Notes: generated by a model from the sequence alone, not told the origin. Positions 16,274 through 25,516 are shown, counted from the stretch's first letter. The stretch: DNA of 64,000 nucleotides from Rhodococcus wratislaviensis (GCF_900455735.1 NZ_UAUI01000016.1:18501-82500); one strand, 5' to 3'. Numbers and translations: made by a program.

Positions 16274-17272
16274 TCAGCCGGTGCGCTCCGTGTCCCGGAA
16301 CGTGCGGCGGTACGCCTGCGGGGTGGTGTGACGCAGCCGCAGGAAATGCTGCCGAAGGACGGCGCCGCCGCCGAAGCCGACCCGTTCGGCGATCACGTCC
16401 ACCGAGAGGTCCGAGTTCTCGAGCAGGTGCTGCGCGGCCAGCACCCGCTGGTCGCTGAGCCATCGGGCCGGTGTGGTCCCGGTCTCGGCCTGGAACCGCC
16501 GCGCGAACGTGCGGGGCGACATGTTCGCCTTGGCCGCCACCGCGGTCACCGACAGGTCGAGGGCGAGGTGCTCGGTCATCCAGTCGAGCAGCGGCCCGAG
16601 CGTGTCGATCGTCGTCGACGGCAGCGGCATCGCCACGTACTGCGCCTGGCCGCCGTCCCGGTGCGGCGGGACCACCATCCGCCGCGCGATGCCGTTGGCC
16701 ACCCGGCTGCCCTGTTCCTTCCGCACGATGTGCAGGCACAGGTCGATACCCGCGGCGGTGCCCGCGCTGGTCAGGACGGGATCGTCGTCGACGTACAGGA
16801 CGTTCGGGTCGACGGTGGCCGCCGGATGGAGGTCGGCGAGCCGCTGGGCGTGCCGCCAGTGGGTGGTGCATGTGCGTCCGTCCAGCAGTCCGGCCGCACC
16901 GAGCACGAAGGCGCCGCTGCAGAGGCTGGCGACCTTGGCGCCCCGGTCCACCGCGGCCCGGAGTTTGTCGAGCAGGGGATCCATGCACGGGTCGGGCTGC
17001 TTCGCGCAGACGAAGGTGCCGTCCGCCTCGGCGTAGGTTCCGCCCGCGGGAACGACGATGAGGTCGGCGTCGTCGAGCCGGTCGAGGTCGTACGGGACGT
17101 CGATGCCGTAACCGAAGCGGGTGCGGATCGGTTCCGGTGAGCCGGCGACGAGCGAGAAGTCGTAGGTGGGGAGTCCGTCGTCGGATCGGTCGAAACCGAA
17201 CACCTCGCAGGCGACTCCGAGCTCGAACGCTTCGGTGAGCGGCATGAGCGGTACGACGACCTTTTTCAGCAC
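16274..17272 (-). CDS. GlxA-type regulator (DJ-1/PfpI domain plus AraC helix-turn-helix)
   Basis: A 332-residue protein starting at GTG. Residues 1-185 form a DJ-1/PfpI-like domain (VVPLMPLTEAFELGVACEVFGFDR; nucleophile-elbow-like SLCSGAFVLGAAGLLDGR; THWRHAQRLADLHP) and residues ~215-325 an AraC/XylS DNA-binding domain (MSPRTFARRFQAETGTTPARWL; VAERVGFGGGAVLRQHF). The Cys in SLCSG is kept, but such regulators usually act as sensors rather than enzymes. It is divergent from a small membrane protein and an EamA transporter, with a 9-bp inverted repeat between, suggesting control of that pair. The effector is unknown. Confidence 0.9.
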   Translation of the reverse strand: MLKKVVVPLMPLTEAFELGVACEVFGFDRSDDGLPTYDFSLVAGSPEPIRTRFGYGIDVPYDLDRLDDADLIVVPAGGTYAEADGTFVCAKQPDPCMDPLLDKLRAAVDRGAKVASLCSGAFVLGAAGLLDGRTCTTHWRHAQRLADLHPAATVDPNVLYVDDDPVLTSAGTAAGIDLCLHIVRKEQGSRVANGIARRMVVPPHRDGGQAQYVAMPLPSTTIDTLGPLLDWMTEHLALDLSVTAVAAKANMSPRTFARRFQAETGTTPARWLSDQRVLAAQHLLENSDLSVDVIAERVGFGGGAVLRQHFLRLRHTTPQAYRRTFRDTERTG

Positions 17273-17282
17273 CGCCCCAGTA

Positions 17283-17317
17283 TGGCAGAAATACGGTCAA
17301 CAATGTCGTTTCTGCCA
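17283..17317. promoter_or_regulatory. Inverted repeat between GlxA-type regulator and transporter
   Basis: TGGCAGAAA (17283-17291) and TTTCTGCCA (17309-17317) are perfect 9-bp arms separated by 17 bases. It begins 11 bases upstream of the regulator's start codon and ends 36 bases before the divergent small gene. Confidence 0.6.
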
Positions 17318-17353
17318 CTTTTTCTGAGGGGCCGATGGAACCAGGCTGAAGAC

Positions 17354-17470
17354 ATGACAATCCTGGTCGTGGTACTCCTCGTGTTCCTGGCGCTCGACGC
17401 GCTGGCGCTCGCCGGCCGCACGCCCGACACGCACAACGAAGTCATCCAGCACGGGGACTTCCGGTTTTGA
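17354..17470 (+). CDS. Small single-pass membrane protein (38 residues)
   Basis: A 38-residue product starting MTILVVVLLVFLALDALALAG followed by a short polar tail ending HGDFRF. Residues 2-20 form one membrane segment. Its TGA overlaps the TTG start of the EamA gene (TTGA), so the two may be translationally coupled. The ribosome site is weak. No family is recognised; it could be a leader that sets EamA expression or a partner of the transporter. Confidence 0.5.
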   Translation: MTILVVVLLVFLALDALALAGRTPDTHNEVIQHGDFRF

Positions 17471-18372
17471 GAGGGAACCTGGCGCTCCAGTACGCGGGCA
17501 CGGCGCTCGCCTGGGGCGCGAGTTTCCTCTTCATCAAGGTCGGTCTCGAGGGCCTGTCCTTCACGCAGGTCGTGCTGTGGCGACTCGTGTTCGGGGCGGT
17601 GACCCTCGGTGCCGTCCTCGGACTCACCCGAACACGGTTGCCGCGCGAAGCGGCGACGTGGGCGCACCTGTCGGTACTGGCGGTCGCCCAGTGCGTGGTG
17701 CCGTGGTTGCTGTTCAGCTGGGCCGAGCAGAGCATCAGTTCGGGCCTGGCCAGCATCTACAACGCGACCACACCACTCATGACGATGTCGGTGGCCCTGG
17801 CGTTCCTGCCGGGGGAGAAGCTCACGGACGCAAAGCTGTTCGGCCTCCTGCTCGGATTCACGGGGGTGGTGGTGGTGCTGGCGCCGTGGCAGGCGGGGAT
17901 CATCGGCAGCGTTCCCGCCCAGCTCGCGTGCCTCGGTGCCACCGCGTCGTACGGCGTGGCACTCGTCTACCTGAGGCGGTTCGTCCTTCCGCGAGGCGTC
18001 GGCACGCCCACCATCGCGTTCATGCAGGTGTCGATCGCGGCAGCCGCCATGCTCCTCGCCGCCCCGTGGGTCGCGAGCACGTCGATGCACCTGACCCCCG
18101 CGATCGTCGCGTCCATGATCGGGCTCGGGGCGTTCGGCACCGGGCTGGCGTTCGTGTGGAACACGAACGTGGTCCGCGGCTGGGGGCCCACCGCGGCCTC
18201 CACCGTCACCTACCTGACACCGGTGGTCGGCGTCGTGCTCGGCGCGGTCGCACTCGACGAGCACATCTCCTGGAACCAGCCCGTCGGGGCGCTCGCGGTG
18301 ATCGCGGGAATCGTCGTCACCCAACGGTCTTCGCGCAAGGCCGCCGAGACGGTCGCCGCGGACGCATCGTGA
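17467..18372 (+). CDS. EamA/DMT superfamily transporter
   Basis: A 301-residue membrane protein with about ten hydrophobic segments arranged as two EamA repeats (first beginning LALQYAGTALAWGASFLFIKVGLEGL; second around LACLGATASYGVALVYLRRFV, cited as landmarks). Members export or import amino acids and other metabolites. The start is TTG with GGGGA eight bases upstream, overlapping the small upstream gene's stop. The divergent GlxA-type regulator probably controls it. The substrate is unknown. Confidence 0.88.
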   Translation: MRGNLALQYAGTALAWGASFLFIKVGLEGLSFTQVVLWRLVFGAVTLGAVLGLTRTRLPREAATWAHLSVLAVAQCVVPWLLFSWAEQSISSGLASIYNATTPLMTMSVALAFLPGEKLTDAKLFGLLLGFTGVVVVLAPWQAGIIGSVPAQLACLGATASYGVALVYLRRFVLPRGVGTPTIAFMQVSIAAAAMLLAAPWVASTSMHLTPAIVASMIGLGAFGTGLAFVWNTNVVRGWGPTAASTVTYLTPVVGVVLGAVALDEHISWNQPVGALAVIAGIVVTQRSSRKAAETVAADAS

Positions 18373-18894
18373 TCACGGCGGTGCCGTGACCACCCACTCG
18401 CGTTTGGCGTCCCCGTCCCACCGGCGCACCACCGACGCCCGGCCGATGATGTCGCCGCCGTCGAGCAGTCGCGCGGCCTCCGCGATCTGATCGGCCGGGA
18501 GTCGCCGCGCGAGAGTCACGTGCGGCGTCCACTCGCCCGGGCGGATGTGCGGCGTGAACTCCGTGGCGTGCGCCGCGAGATCGAACACGCTGCGGTGCAG
18601 GGACAGCAGCGCCTTCGACGGCACCACCAACCGGGACAGCGTGACATGCCTGCCGCCGAACATCACGAGCCCGCCCAGCCGGATGTGGAACGAGGGCGTC
18701 GCGATCCGGCGGCCCAGCAATTCGTCGATCTCGGGTGGGATGTGGCGTGCCACGAACAGGGTGATGTGGGGCCGATTCGATTCGGCGCGAACGCGAGTGC
18801 GGCTGGGCATCCCGGCATCCCACAGGCGTTGCCACTCCGCGCGCACGGCAACGTCGGTCGCTTCGTCGAACAGCAGTTCCACCGACTGGACCAT
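18373..18894 (-). CDS. 2'-5' RNA ligase family protein
   Basis: A 173-residue protein with the two His-x-Thr motifs that define the 2H phosphoesterase superfamily: HITLF in the first half and HVTLA in the second. Members hydrolyse cyclic nucleotide phosphodiesters or ligate/cleave RNA 2'-5' bonds. Start ATG 18894 (MVQSVELLFDEATD) is preferred, since longer starts would overlap the divergent dehydrogenase start at 18914. Its stop directly abuts the EamA stop (convergent). The physiological substrate is unknown. Confidence 0.85.
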   Translation of the reverse strand: MVQSVELLFDEATDVAVRAEWQRLWDAGMPSRTRVRAESNRPHITLFVARHIPPEIDELLGRRIATPSFHIRLGGLVMFGGRHVTLSRLVVPSKALLSLHRSVFDLAAHATEFTPHIRPGEWTPHVTLARRLPADQIAEAARLLDGGDIIGRASVVRRWDGDAKREWVVTAPP

Positions 18895-18913
18895 GGTAGG
18901 CAATGATGGCCTC

Positions 18914-20008
18914 ATGAGCGGTGCTACGGCAAACATTTCCGATACCCGGATCGGGGTGCTCCTCGGCGACGGCATCGGTCACGAGATCGTCCCGGCCACC
19001 CAGCGGGTGGTCTCGGCCGCGGTGACCGCGGCGGGAGGCGACGTCGACTGGGTGGATCTGCCCCTCGGCCTGGGCGCCATCGAGTCGCACGGAACGCCGA
19101 TCCCCGACTCCACGCTCTCCGCGCTGGACGAACTCGACGCGTGGATCCTGGGCCCGCACGACAGCGCCGCCTACCCGGAACCGTTCCGCGGCCGGTTGAC
19201 CCCCGGCGGGGTGGTGCGCAAGAGGTTCGACCTCTTCGCGAACATCCGCCCCGCCCGCTCGCTCGAGGGCGTCGCCTCGACGGTCCCGGACATGGACCTG
19301 GTGATCGTCCGGGAGAACACCGAAGGGTTGTACGCGGATCGGAACATGTTCGCAGGCAGCGGCGAGTTCATGCCGACTCCCGACGTGGCACTGGCGGTCG
19401 GCGTCGTGACGAGGAAGGCGTGTGAGCGCATCGCGCACACCGCATTCGCGCTGGCGCGCACGCGCGGCCGCCACGTCACGATCGTGCACAAGGCCAACGT
19501 GCTGTCGATGACGACCGGATTGTTCCGCGACGTCTGCAGGGAGGTGGGGGAGCGCGACTACCCGGACGTGCGGATCGACGACGAGCACGTCGACGCCATG
19601 ACCGCGCACCTCGTCCGCAGGGGACGCGACTTCGACGTCGTGGTGACGGAGAACATGTTCGGCGACATCCTGTCGGACCTGACGGGTGAGTTGTCCGGCT
19701 CGCTCGGCACGGCCCCGTCGATCAACAGTTCCGAGACCAAGGTGATGGCGCAGGCGGCGCACGGAGCCGCCCCCGACATCGCGGGCCACAACCGGGCCAA
19801 TCCCACGGCGCTGATGCTGTCGGCCGCGATGATGCTCGAGTGGCTCGGGGACCGCCGCGCGGACCGGCATCTCGGCGGCGCGGCCCACCGGATCCGCGAC
19901 GCGGTCCGTGCGACGATCGCATCCGGAGTCGCCACGGCTGACCTGGGTGGACTCGCATCGACCAGTGAATTCACCGAGACGGTCCTCGCCCGGACACTCC
20001 GTCGCTGA
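18914..20008 (+). CDS. Isocitrate/isopropylmalate dehydrogenase family protein
   Basis: A 364-residue beta-decarboxylating dehydrogenase. Visible family features are GDGIGHEIVPA at the N terminus, substrate-site Arg/Glu in VIVRENTEGLYAD, catalytic Lys in HKANVLSMT, metal-binding Asp in NMFGDILSDL, and the NAD-binding HGAAPDIAGHNRANPTA. In LeuB and Icd the residue after G in 'IAG' is usually Lys; here it is His. It is not next to leucine genes, so it may instead be a tartrate/malate-type enzyme. It is divergent from the RNA-ligase-like gene with 19 bases between, so their control regions overlap. Confidence 0.85.
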   Translation: MSGATANISDTRIGVLLGDGIGHEIVPATQRVVSAAVTAAGGDVDWVDLPLGLGAIESHGTPIPDSTLSALDELDAWILGPHDSAAYPEPFRGRLTPGGVVRKRFDLFANIRPARSLEGVASTVPDMDLVIVRENTEGLYADRNMFAGSGEFMPTPDVALAVGVVTRKACERIAHTAFALARTRGRHVTIVHKANVLSMTTGLFRDVCREVGERDYPDVRIDDEHVDAMTAHLVRRGRDFDVVVTENMFGDILSDLTGELSGSLGTAPSINSSETKVMAQAAHGAAPDIAGHNRANPTALMLSAAMMLEWLGDRRADRHLGGAAHRIRDAVRATIASGVATADLGGLASTSEFTETVLARTLRR

Positions 20009-20162
20009 AACCGCCGCCACGGGCCGGGACAGGCCGTTAATGTTCGGTAACGACGCCCGCAGATGCGGGTGCCGTAACCTACCGTTCGACTATTCGGAGT
20101 TCGCGAGTTCTCCGTCGCCGTAGCTCGCTCGGTGTACCACGATTTCCTTGGAGGACATGCCA

Positions 20163-21086
20163 GTGTCTGGTCGATCCGTCTTCGCGCGAGGCCGAGTGGC
20201 CCGCACCATCTGTGCACTGGCGGGTGGCAGTGCTCTGCTGCTCGCCGGCTGCGCCAGCAACACCGAGGGCGGTGGTACGCCCTCCGGAGAAGAGACCGTC
20301 GCCGTGGAAGTCGACAAGGTGGATGCCATCGCGGCGACACTGCCCGAGAAGATCGCCTCGTCCGGCAAGATCATCGTCGGTGTCAATATTCCCTACTCGC
20401 CCAACGAGTTCAAGGATCCGAGCGGCAAGATCGTCGGCTTCGACGTCGACCTCGTGGACGCCGTGGGCAAGGTGCTCGGCGTGACACCGGAGTACACCGA
20501 GGCGGACTTCGACAAGATCATCCCGTCGATCCAGGCCGGCAGCTACGACATGGGTATGTCGTCGTTCACCGACACCAAGGAACGCGAGCAGTCGGTCGAC
20601 TTCACCACCTACTTCAGCGCCGGAGTGCAGTGGGCGCAGCCCGCCGGGAAGTCCGTCGACCCCACCAACGCGTGCGGCCTGCGGGTCGGCGTGCAGACCA
20701 CCACCATCGAGGATCTCGAGGAGGTGCCCGCCAAGAGCGCGGCGTGCGTCGCGGCCGGTAAGCCGCCCATCGAGATCGTGAAGTTCGACAGCCAGGACGA
20801 CGCGGCCAACGCCGTCGCCCTCGGCAAGGTCGACGCGATGTCCGCCGACTCGCCCGTCACCGCGTACGCGATCAAGCAGAGCGACGGCAAGATCGAGGCC
20901 GCGGGCGAGGTCTTCGACGCCGCACCGTACGGCTGGCCCGTCGCGAAGGGTTCGCCGCTCGCGCAGACCCTCCAGCAGGCGCTGCAGCACCTCATCGACG
21001 ACGGCACCTACCGGACGATCGCCGAGAACTGGGGTGTCGAGGCGGGCGTCATCACCACGTCCCAGATCAACGGCGCCACGAGCTGA
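20163..21086 (+). CDS. Polar amino-acid ABC transporter, substrate-binding lipoprotein
   Basis: A 307-residue lipoprotein. The signal peptide ends in LLAGC; the mature part is a periplasmic-binding-protein type II (SBP_bac_3) domain: KIIVGVNIPYSPNEF, GFDVDLVDAVGKVLG, DMGMSSFTDTKEREQSVDFTTY landmarks. The GTG at 20163 is chosen because GGAGG (20150-20154) lies eight bases upstream; an ATG at 20157 and TTG at 20148 are too close to it. Transported ligands in this family are glutamate, glutamine, arginine or similar. First gene of a three-gene operon with permease and ATPase. Confidence 0.9.
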   Translation: MSGRSVFARGRVARTICALAGGSALLLAGCASNTEGGGTPSGEETVAVEVDKVDAIAATLPEKIASSGKIIVGVNIPYSPNEFKDPSGKIVGFDVDLVDAVGKVLGVTPEYTEADFDKIIPSIQAGSYDMGMSSFTDTKEREQSVDFTTYFSAGVQWAQPAGKSVDPTNACGLRVGVQTTTIEDLEEVPAKSAACVAAGKPPIEIVKFDSQDDAANAVALGKVDAMSADSPVTAYAIKQSDGKIEAAGEVFDAAPYGWPVAKGSPLAQTLQQALQHLIDDGTYRTIAENWGVEAGVITTSQINGATS

Positions 21087-21097
21087 GCGGTTGACGA

Positions 21098-22090
21098 GTG
21101 TCTGACGTGGAGAAGGCTCCGGACCGGTCCGGCACCGAGACGGGGCAGGAACCGGAACCGATCAAGGCGATCCCGCTGCGGCGGCCCGGCCGCTGGATCG
21201 CCGCGATCGTCGTCGGTCTGCTGCTGGCGCTGTTCGTCAACGGTGCGCGCACCAACGAGGCGTACCGGTGGGACATCTACGCCCGCTATCTGTTCGACGC
21301 ACGGATCTCGGCCGCGGCGTGGAACACCATCCAGCTGACGATCCTGTCGATGGCGATCGCCATCATCCTGGGTGTCGTCCTCGCCGTCATGCGGTTGTCG
21401 CCGAACCCGGTGCTGAAGGCGGCGTCGTGGGGGTACCTGTGGATCTTCCGCGGGACCCCGGTCTACGTGCAGTTGGTGTTCTGGGGGCTGTTCCCGTCGA
21501 TCTACAAGCAGCTGGATCTGGGAATCCCGTTCGTCCACCAGTTCGTGCACATCGACCTGCAGGGAATTAACGCGGCGTTCCTGTTCGCGGTGATCGGGCT
21601 GGGACTCAACGAGGCCGCGTACATGGCCGAGATCGTCCGGGCCGGCGTGAACTCGGTCGCCGAAGGGCAGACCGAGGCGTCGGTGGCACTCGGCATGACG
21701 TGGTCGCAGACTATGCGCCGCACGGTCCTGCCGCAGGCCATGCGGGTGATCATCCCGCCCACGGGCAACGAGCTGATCAGCATGCTGAAGACGACGTCGC
21801 TGGTCACCGCGGTGCCGTACAGCCTGGAGTTGTACGGACGTGCCAGAGACATCTCGGGCGCGAACTTCCAGCCCATCCCGCTGCTGATGGTGGCCGCCAC
21901 CTGGTACCTCGCCATCACCAGCCTGCTCATGATCGGCCAGTTCTACCTGGAGCGGTATTACTCGAAGGGTGCGTCCCGCAAGCTCACCCCGCGGCAACTG
22001 CAGGCGCTCGCCGACGCGCAGGGCAAGCCGCTCGTGATCGAGCCCGGGCCGGAGACCTTGCCCGACACACCCGGAGGGGAACGACGATGA
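21098..22090 (+). CDS. Polar amino-acid ABC transporter permease
   Basis: A 330-residue HisM/GlnP-type inner-membrane permease. It has a ~60-residue acidic N-terminal extension with an extra membrane segment ([15 protein letters not shown]), then the standard core beginning [19 protein letters not shown] and the EAA motif [14 protein letters not shown]. The extension with one more segment is common in GltK/GlnP variants of actinobacteria. Start is GTG 21098, eleven bases after the binding-protein stop. It overlaps the ATPase start (ATGA), so the operon is compact. Confidence 0.9.
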   Translation: MSDVEKAPDRSGTETGQEPEPIKAIPLRRPGRWIAAIVVGLLLALFVNGARTNEAYRWDIYARYLFDARISAAAWNTIQLTILSMAIAIILGVVLAVMRLSPNPVLKAASWGYLWIFRGTPVYVQLVFWGLFPSIYKQLDLGIPFVHQFVHIDLQGINAAFLFAVIGLGLNEAAYMAEIVRAGVNSVAEGQTEASVALGMTWSQTMRRTVLPQAMRVIIPPTGNELISMLKTTSLVTAVPYSLELYGRARDISGANFQPIPLLMVAATWYLAITSLLMIGQFYLERYYSKGASRKLTPRQLQALADAQGKPLVIEPGPETLPDTPGGERR

Positions 22091-22848
22091 CGCCGATGGT
22101 CAAGGCGGACCGGGTCTGCAAGAACTTCGGGGCGCTGAAGGTACTCAAGGGTGTGTCGCTGGAGATCGACGCCGGCCAGGTCCTGTGCCTGGTCGGGCCC
22201 TCGGGCTCGGGGAAGTCGACGTTCCTGCGGTGCATCAACCACCTCGAGCAGGTCAATGCCGGGCGGCTGTACGTCGACGGCGAGATCGTCGGGTACTCCG
22301 AGCGGGGCGGCAAGCTCTACGAACTCCATCCCAGGGCTGCCGCGAAGCAGCGCCGCGACATCGGGATGGTCTTCCAGCACTTCAACCTGTTCCCGCACCG
22401 CACGGCACTCGAGAACATCATCGAGGCGCCCATCCAGGTGAAGAGGCTCAACAAGAAGAAGGCGCTCGAGCGGGGACGGGATCTCCTCGAGCAGGTGGGC
22501 CTGAGCGAGAAGGCGGACGCGTACCCGGCGCAACTGTCGGGTGGGCAGCAGCAGCGCGTCGCCATCGCCCGCGCGCTGGCGATGGACCCCAAGCTGATGC
22601 TGTTCGACGAGCCGACGTCCGCGCTCGACCCGGAGCTGGTCGGGGAGGTGCTGACCGTGATGAAGGATCTCGCGGCAGGCGGCATGACGATGGTCGTCGT
22701 CACGCACGAGATGGGCTTCGCACGCGAGGTGGCCGACCAGCTCGTGTTCATGGACGCCGGCGTCGTCGTCGAATCGGGCAACCCTCGCGAGCTGCTCGCC
22801 AATCCGCAGCACGACCGCACCAAGTTGTTCTTGTCGAAGCTGCTGTAA
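22087..22848 (+). CDS. Polar amino-acid ABC transporter ATPase
   Basis: A 253-residue GlnQ/HisP-type ATPase. Walker [15 protein letters not shown]-loop [11 protein letters not shown], signature [17 protein letters not shown] and Walker [16 protein letters not shown] are all present. It energises uptake through the permease encoded just upstream; the ATG overlaps the permease stop. The operon ends at a very strong hairpin. Together with the binding protein and permease it makes a complete importer, probably for glutamate-like or basic amino acids; the exact ligand is not determined by sequence. Confidence 0.93.
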   Translation: MTPMVKADRVCKNFGALKVLKGVSLEIDAGQVLCLVGPSGSGKSTFLRCINHLEQVNAGRLYVDGEIVGYSERGGKLYELHPRAAAKQRRDIGMVFQHFNLFPHRTALENIIEAPIQVKRLNKKKALERGRDLLEQVGLSEKADAYPAQLSGGQQQRVAIARALAMDPKLMLFDEPTSALDPELVGEVLTVMKDLAAGGMTMVVVTHEMGFAREVADQLVFMDAGVVVESGNPRELLANPQHDRTKLFLSKLL

Positions 22849-22860
22849 TGGCCTCCGGCC

Positions 22861-22904
22861 CCGTGAGTACTTGTCAACCGCCCGCGGTTAACAAGTACTC
22901 ACGG
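22861..22904. terminator. Long bidirectional hairpin between convergent genes
   Basis: Outer 14-bp arms (22861-22874 with 22891-22904) and an inner AACCGC/GCGGTT pairing, with one C-A mismatch. It carries the stop codon and last codons of the minus-strand methyltransferase gene. Confidence 0.85.
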
Positions 22905-23781
22905 GTTTGCGGCAGCTGAAGATGGCGGTGCCGGGGAAGATCTGTCCACGCAGTGGGCTCCACTGCCCCCATTCGCGGTCGAGCCACTCGGGCCACTCCG
23001 GCTCGATGATGTCGCGTACCTCCAGGCCTGCCGCCACGATCTCGCGAACCCGGTCGCCGATGGTCCGGTGGTGCTCGACGTAGGTGGGGACGCCGTCGCC
23101 GTCGACTTCCACGTAGGGCGTGCGGTCGAAGTAGGGGAGCGACGCGGTGAGCCCGCGCGGGCCCGGATCGTCCGGGAAGATCCAGCGGATCGGATGGTTG
23201 ACGGCGAACACCCACAGCCCGCCCGGGCGGAGAACTCGGGCCACCTCACTCATCACCTGCTGTGAGTCCGCCACGAACGGAACTGCGCCAAAAGCCGAAC
23301 ATGCGATGTCGAAACTCGCGTCGGCGAAGGGGAGGTGCTCGGCTCCCGCATGAACGAGCGGCACAGTCGCGCCGCCCGCCCGCATGGCCTCGACCCCGCG
23401 GGTCAGCATCGACATGGACAGATCGAGCCCGACCGCCCGGGCGCCCCGGCCGGCGAGCCATCGCGCACAGGGCGCGGAACCGCAGCCCACCTCGAGGACG
23501 TCCTTGCCCGCCACGTCACCGAGCAGGTGGTAATCGCCCTCGTGGAGTCCCTCCGGACACCAGACGAACTCGCCCCCGGACGAGTCCACGCCGAGGAACT
23601 CGCCGTGGGTGCGGTGGTAGTCGTCCGCATCGGCGTCCCACCAGGCGCGGCTCGCGCGTTCGCTGGACTCGGAATCGACACGAACCCTGCTCACCCCGGA
23701 CGTTCCGAGCACGCTGTTGGCGGTGCCGTGACGGTCGTCTTCGGGAGAGAGAGGAGAATCGGAGGGGCGAGGATCGGGCAT
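22888..23781 (-). CDS. Class I SAM-dependent methyltransferase
   Basis: A 297-residue protein. About 65 residues precede the methyltransferase fold (RASRAWWDADADDYHRTHGEFLG). Motif I is VLEVGCGSAPCARWLAGRG, the acidic ligand of strand 2 is in GLDLSMSML, and the post-motif ADASFDIACSAFGAVPFVADS and LRPGGLWVF segments follow. The substrate is not recognisable. ATG 23781 (MPDPRPSD) is used; a TTG two codons earlier is also possible. The C-terminal codons lie inside the hairpin shared with the ABC operon. Its start region overlaps the likely rpsA promoter on the other strand. Confidence 0.88.
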   Translation of the reverse strand: MPDPRPSDSPLSPEDDRHGTANSVLGTSGVSRVRVDSESSERASRAWWDADADDYHRTHGEFLGVDSSGGEFVWCPEGLHEGDYHLLGDVAGKDVLEVGCGSAPCARWLAGRGARAVGLDLSMSMLTRGVEAMRAGGATVPLVHAGAEHLPFADASFDIACSAFGAVPFVADSQQVMSEVARVLRPGGLWVFAVNHPIRWIFPDDPGPRGLTASLPYFDRTPYVEVDGDGVPTYVEHHRTIGDRVREIVAAGLEVRDIIEPEWPEWLDREWGQWSPLRGQIFPGTAIFSCRKPVSTC

Positions 23782-23816
23782 GGGCAACAGAGTAGAGCGT
23801 GGGAACGTGCCCGGGT

Positions 23817-23846
23817 TTGCCCAGCTTGCCCACGGGCGCGTAGCCT
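23817..23846 (+). promoter_or_regulatory. Candidate rpsA promoter
   Basis: TTGCCC (23817-23822), 18-base spacer, TAGCCT (23841-23846), a fair housekeeping-sigma pattern. It implies an rpsA leader of roughly 180 bases, room for autoregulation by S1. Confidence 0.4.
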
Positions 23847-24031
23847 ATTGCACGCGAGTGTCTATGTGTGCGGCATCGGATTCGGTTCAGTTCGAGTTTG
23901 TTCGGTTCCAGTCGGGTGTCGTTCACTGCGCTTGCGGTGATCTGATTCGGCGGGAATGTTCCGTCGGTTCAGGTTGCTTGTCCGACAGAACACCATCAAC
24001 CGACCACAACCCGTCCGGAGCAACTCAACAC

Positions 24032-25516
24032 ATGCCCTCCACCACCGTGACCTCGCCGCAGGTAGCCGTCAACGACATCGGCTCCGCCGAGGACTTCCTC
24101 GCCGCCATCGACGCAACGATCAAGTACTTCAACGATGGCGACATCGTCGAAGGCACCATCGTCAAGGTCGATCGTGACGAGGTCCTGCTCGACATCGGTT
24201 ACAAGACCGAAGGCGTCATCCCTTCCCGTGAGCTCTCCATCAAGCACGACGTCGACCCCAACGAGGTCGTCTCCGTGGGCGATGAGGTCGAAGCTCTCGT
24301 CCTCACCAAGGAGGACAAGGAAGGCCGACTGATCCTGTCGAAGAAGCGCGCTCAGTACGAGCGTGCCTGGGGCACCATCGAGGAGCTCAAGGAGAAGGAC
24401 GAGGCCGTCAAGGGCACCGTCATCGAGGTCGTCAAGGGCGGCCTGATCCTCGACATCGGCCTGCGTGGCTTCCTCCCCGCTTCGCTCGTCGAGATGCGCC
24501 GTGTCCGCGATCTCCAGCCGTACGTCGGCAAGGAGATCGAGGCCAAGATCATCGAGCTCGACAAGAACCGCAACAACGTCGTCCTCTCGCGCCGCGCATG
24601 GCTCGAGCAGACGCAGTCCGAGGTTCGCAGCGAGTTCCTGCACCAGCTGCAGAAGGGCCAGGTCCGCAAGGGCGTCGTGTCCTCCATCGTCAACTTCGGT
24701 GCCTTCGTGGACCTGGGCGGCGTCGACGGCCTGGTGCACGTTTCCGAGCTGTCCTGGAAGCACATCGACCACCCGTCCGAGGTTGTCGAGGTCGGCACCG
24801 AGGTCACCGTCGAGGTTCTCGACGTCGACCTGGACCGCGAGCGCGTCTCCCTGTCGCTCAAGGCCACCCAGGAAGACCCGTGGCGTCAGTTCGCCCGTAC
24901 GCACGCCATCGGCCAGATCGTGCCCGGCAAGGTCACGAAGCTGGTTCCGTTCGGTGCCTTCGTGCGCGTCGAAGAGGGAATCGAAGGCCTCGTCCACATC
25001 TCCGAGCTGGCCGAGCGCCACGTGGAGGTCCCGGACCAGGTTGTCGGCGTCAACGACGATGCACTCGTCAAGGTCATCGACATCGACCTCGAGCGTCGTC
25101 GCATCTCGCTGTCGCTGAAGCAGGCCAACGAGGACTACAACGCCGAGTTCGATCCGTCCAAGTACGGCATGGCGGACAGCTACGACGAGCAGGGCAACTA
25201 CATCTTCCCCGAGGGCTTCGATCCCGAGACCAACGAATGGCTCGAGGGCTTCGACAAGCAGCGTGAAGAGTGGGAGAACCGCTACGCCGAGGCTGAGCGT
25301 CGTCACAAGATGCACACCGCTCAGATGGAGAAGACCGCTGCAGACGAGGCCGCCGAGGCTGCCACCGCTGCTGCCGGCTACTCCTCCGAGTCGGGTGCCG
25401 GCGACGCCGACGCCGCTGCGTCCTCCAGCGCCTCGTCGTCCGAGTCTGCCGGCGGATCGCTCGCCAGCGACGCACAGCTCGCCGCACTGCGCGAGAAGCT
25501 GTCGGGCAACGCCTAG
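24032..25516 (+). CDS. rpsA: 30S ribosomal protein S1
   Basis: A 494-residue protein with four S1 RNA-binding repeats at about residues 35-105 (GDIVEGTIVKVDRDEVLLDIGYKTEG), 120-190, 205-275 (KGVVSSIVNFGAFVDLGGVDGLVHVSELSW) and 290-360 (GKVTKLVPFGAFVRVEEGIEGLVHISELA), quoted as landmarks. A C-terminal tail rich in Ala, Ser, Glu and Asp follows. It helps bind mRNA to the 30S subunit. ATG 24032 has GGAG eleven bases upstream. Slightly longer than M. tuberculosis RpsA (481). The codon choice is markedly biased, as expected for a highly expressed gene. Confidence 0.96.
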   Translation: MPSTTVTSPQVAVNDIGSAEDFLAAIDATIKYFNDGDIVEGTIVKVDRDEVLLDIGYKTEGVIPSRELSIKHDVDPNEVVSVGDEVEALVLTKEDKEGRLILSKKRAQYERAWGTIEELKEKDEAVKGTVIEVVKGGLILDIGLRGFLPASLVEMRRVRDLQPYVGKEIEAKIIELDKNRNNVVLSRRAWLEQTQSEVRSEFLHQLQKGQVRKGVVSSIVNFGAFVDLGGVDGLVHVSELSWKHIDHPSEVVEVGTEVTVEVLDVDLDRERVSLSLKATQEDPWRQFARTHAIGQIVPGKVTKLVPFGAFVRVEEGIEGLVHISELAERHVEVPDQVVGVNDDALVKVIDIDLERRRISLSLKQANEDYNAEFDPSKYGMADSYDEQGNYIFPEGFDPETNEWLEGFDKQREEWENRYAEAERRHKMHTAQMEKTAADEAAEAATAAAGYSSESGAGDADAAASSSASSSESAGGSLASDAQLAALREKLSGNA

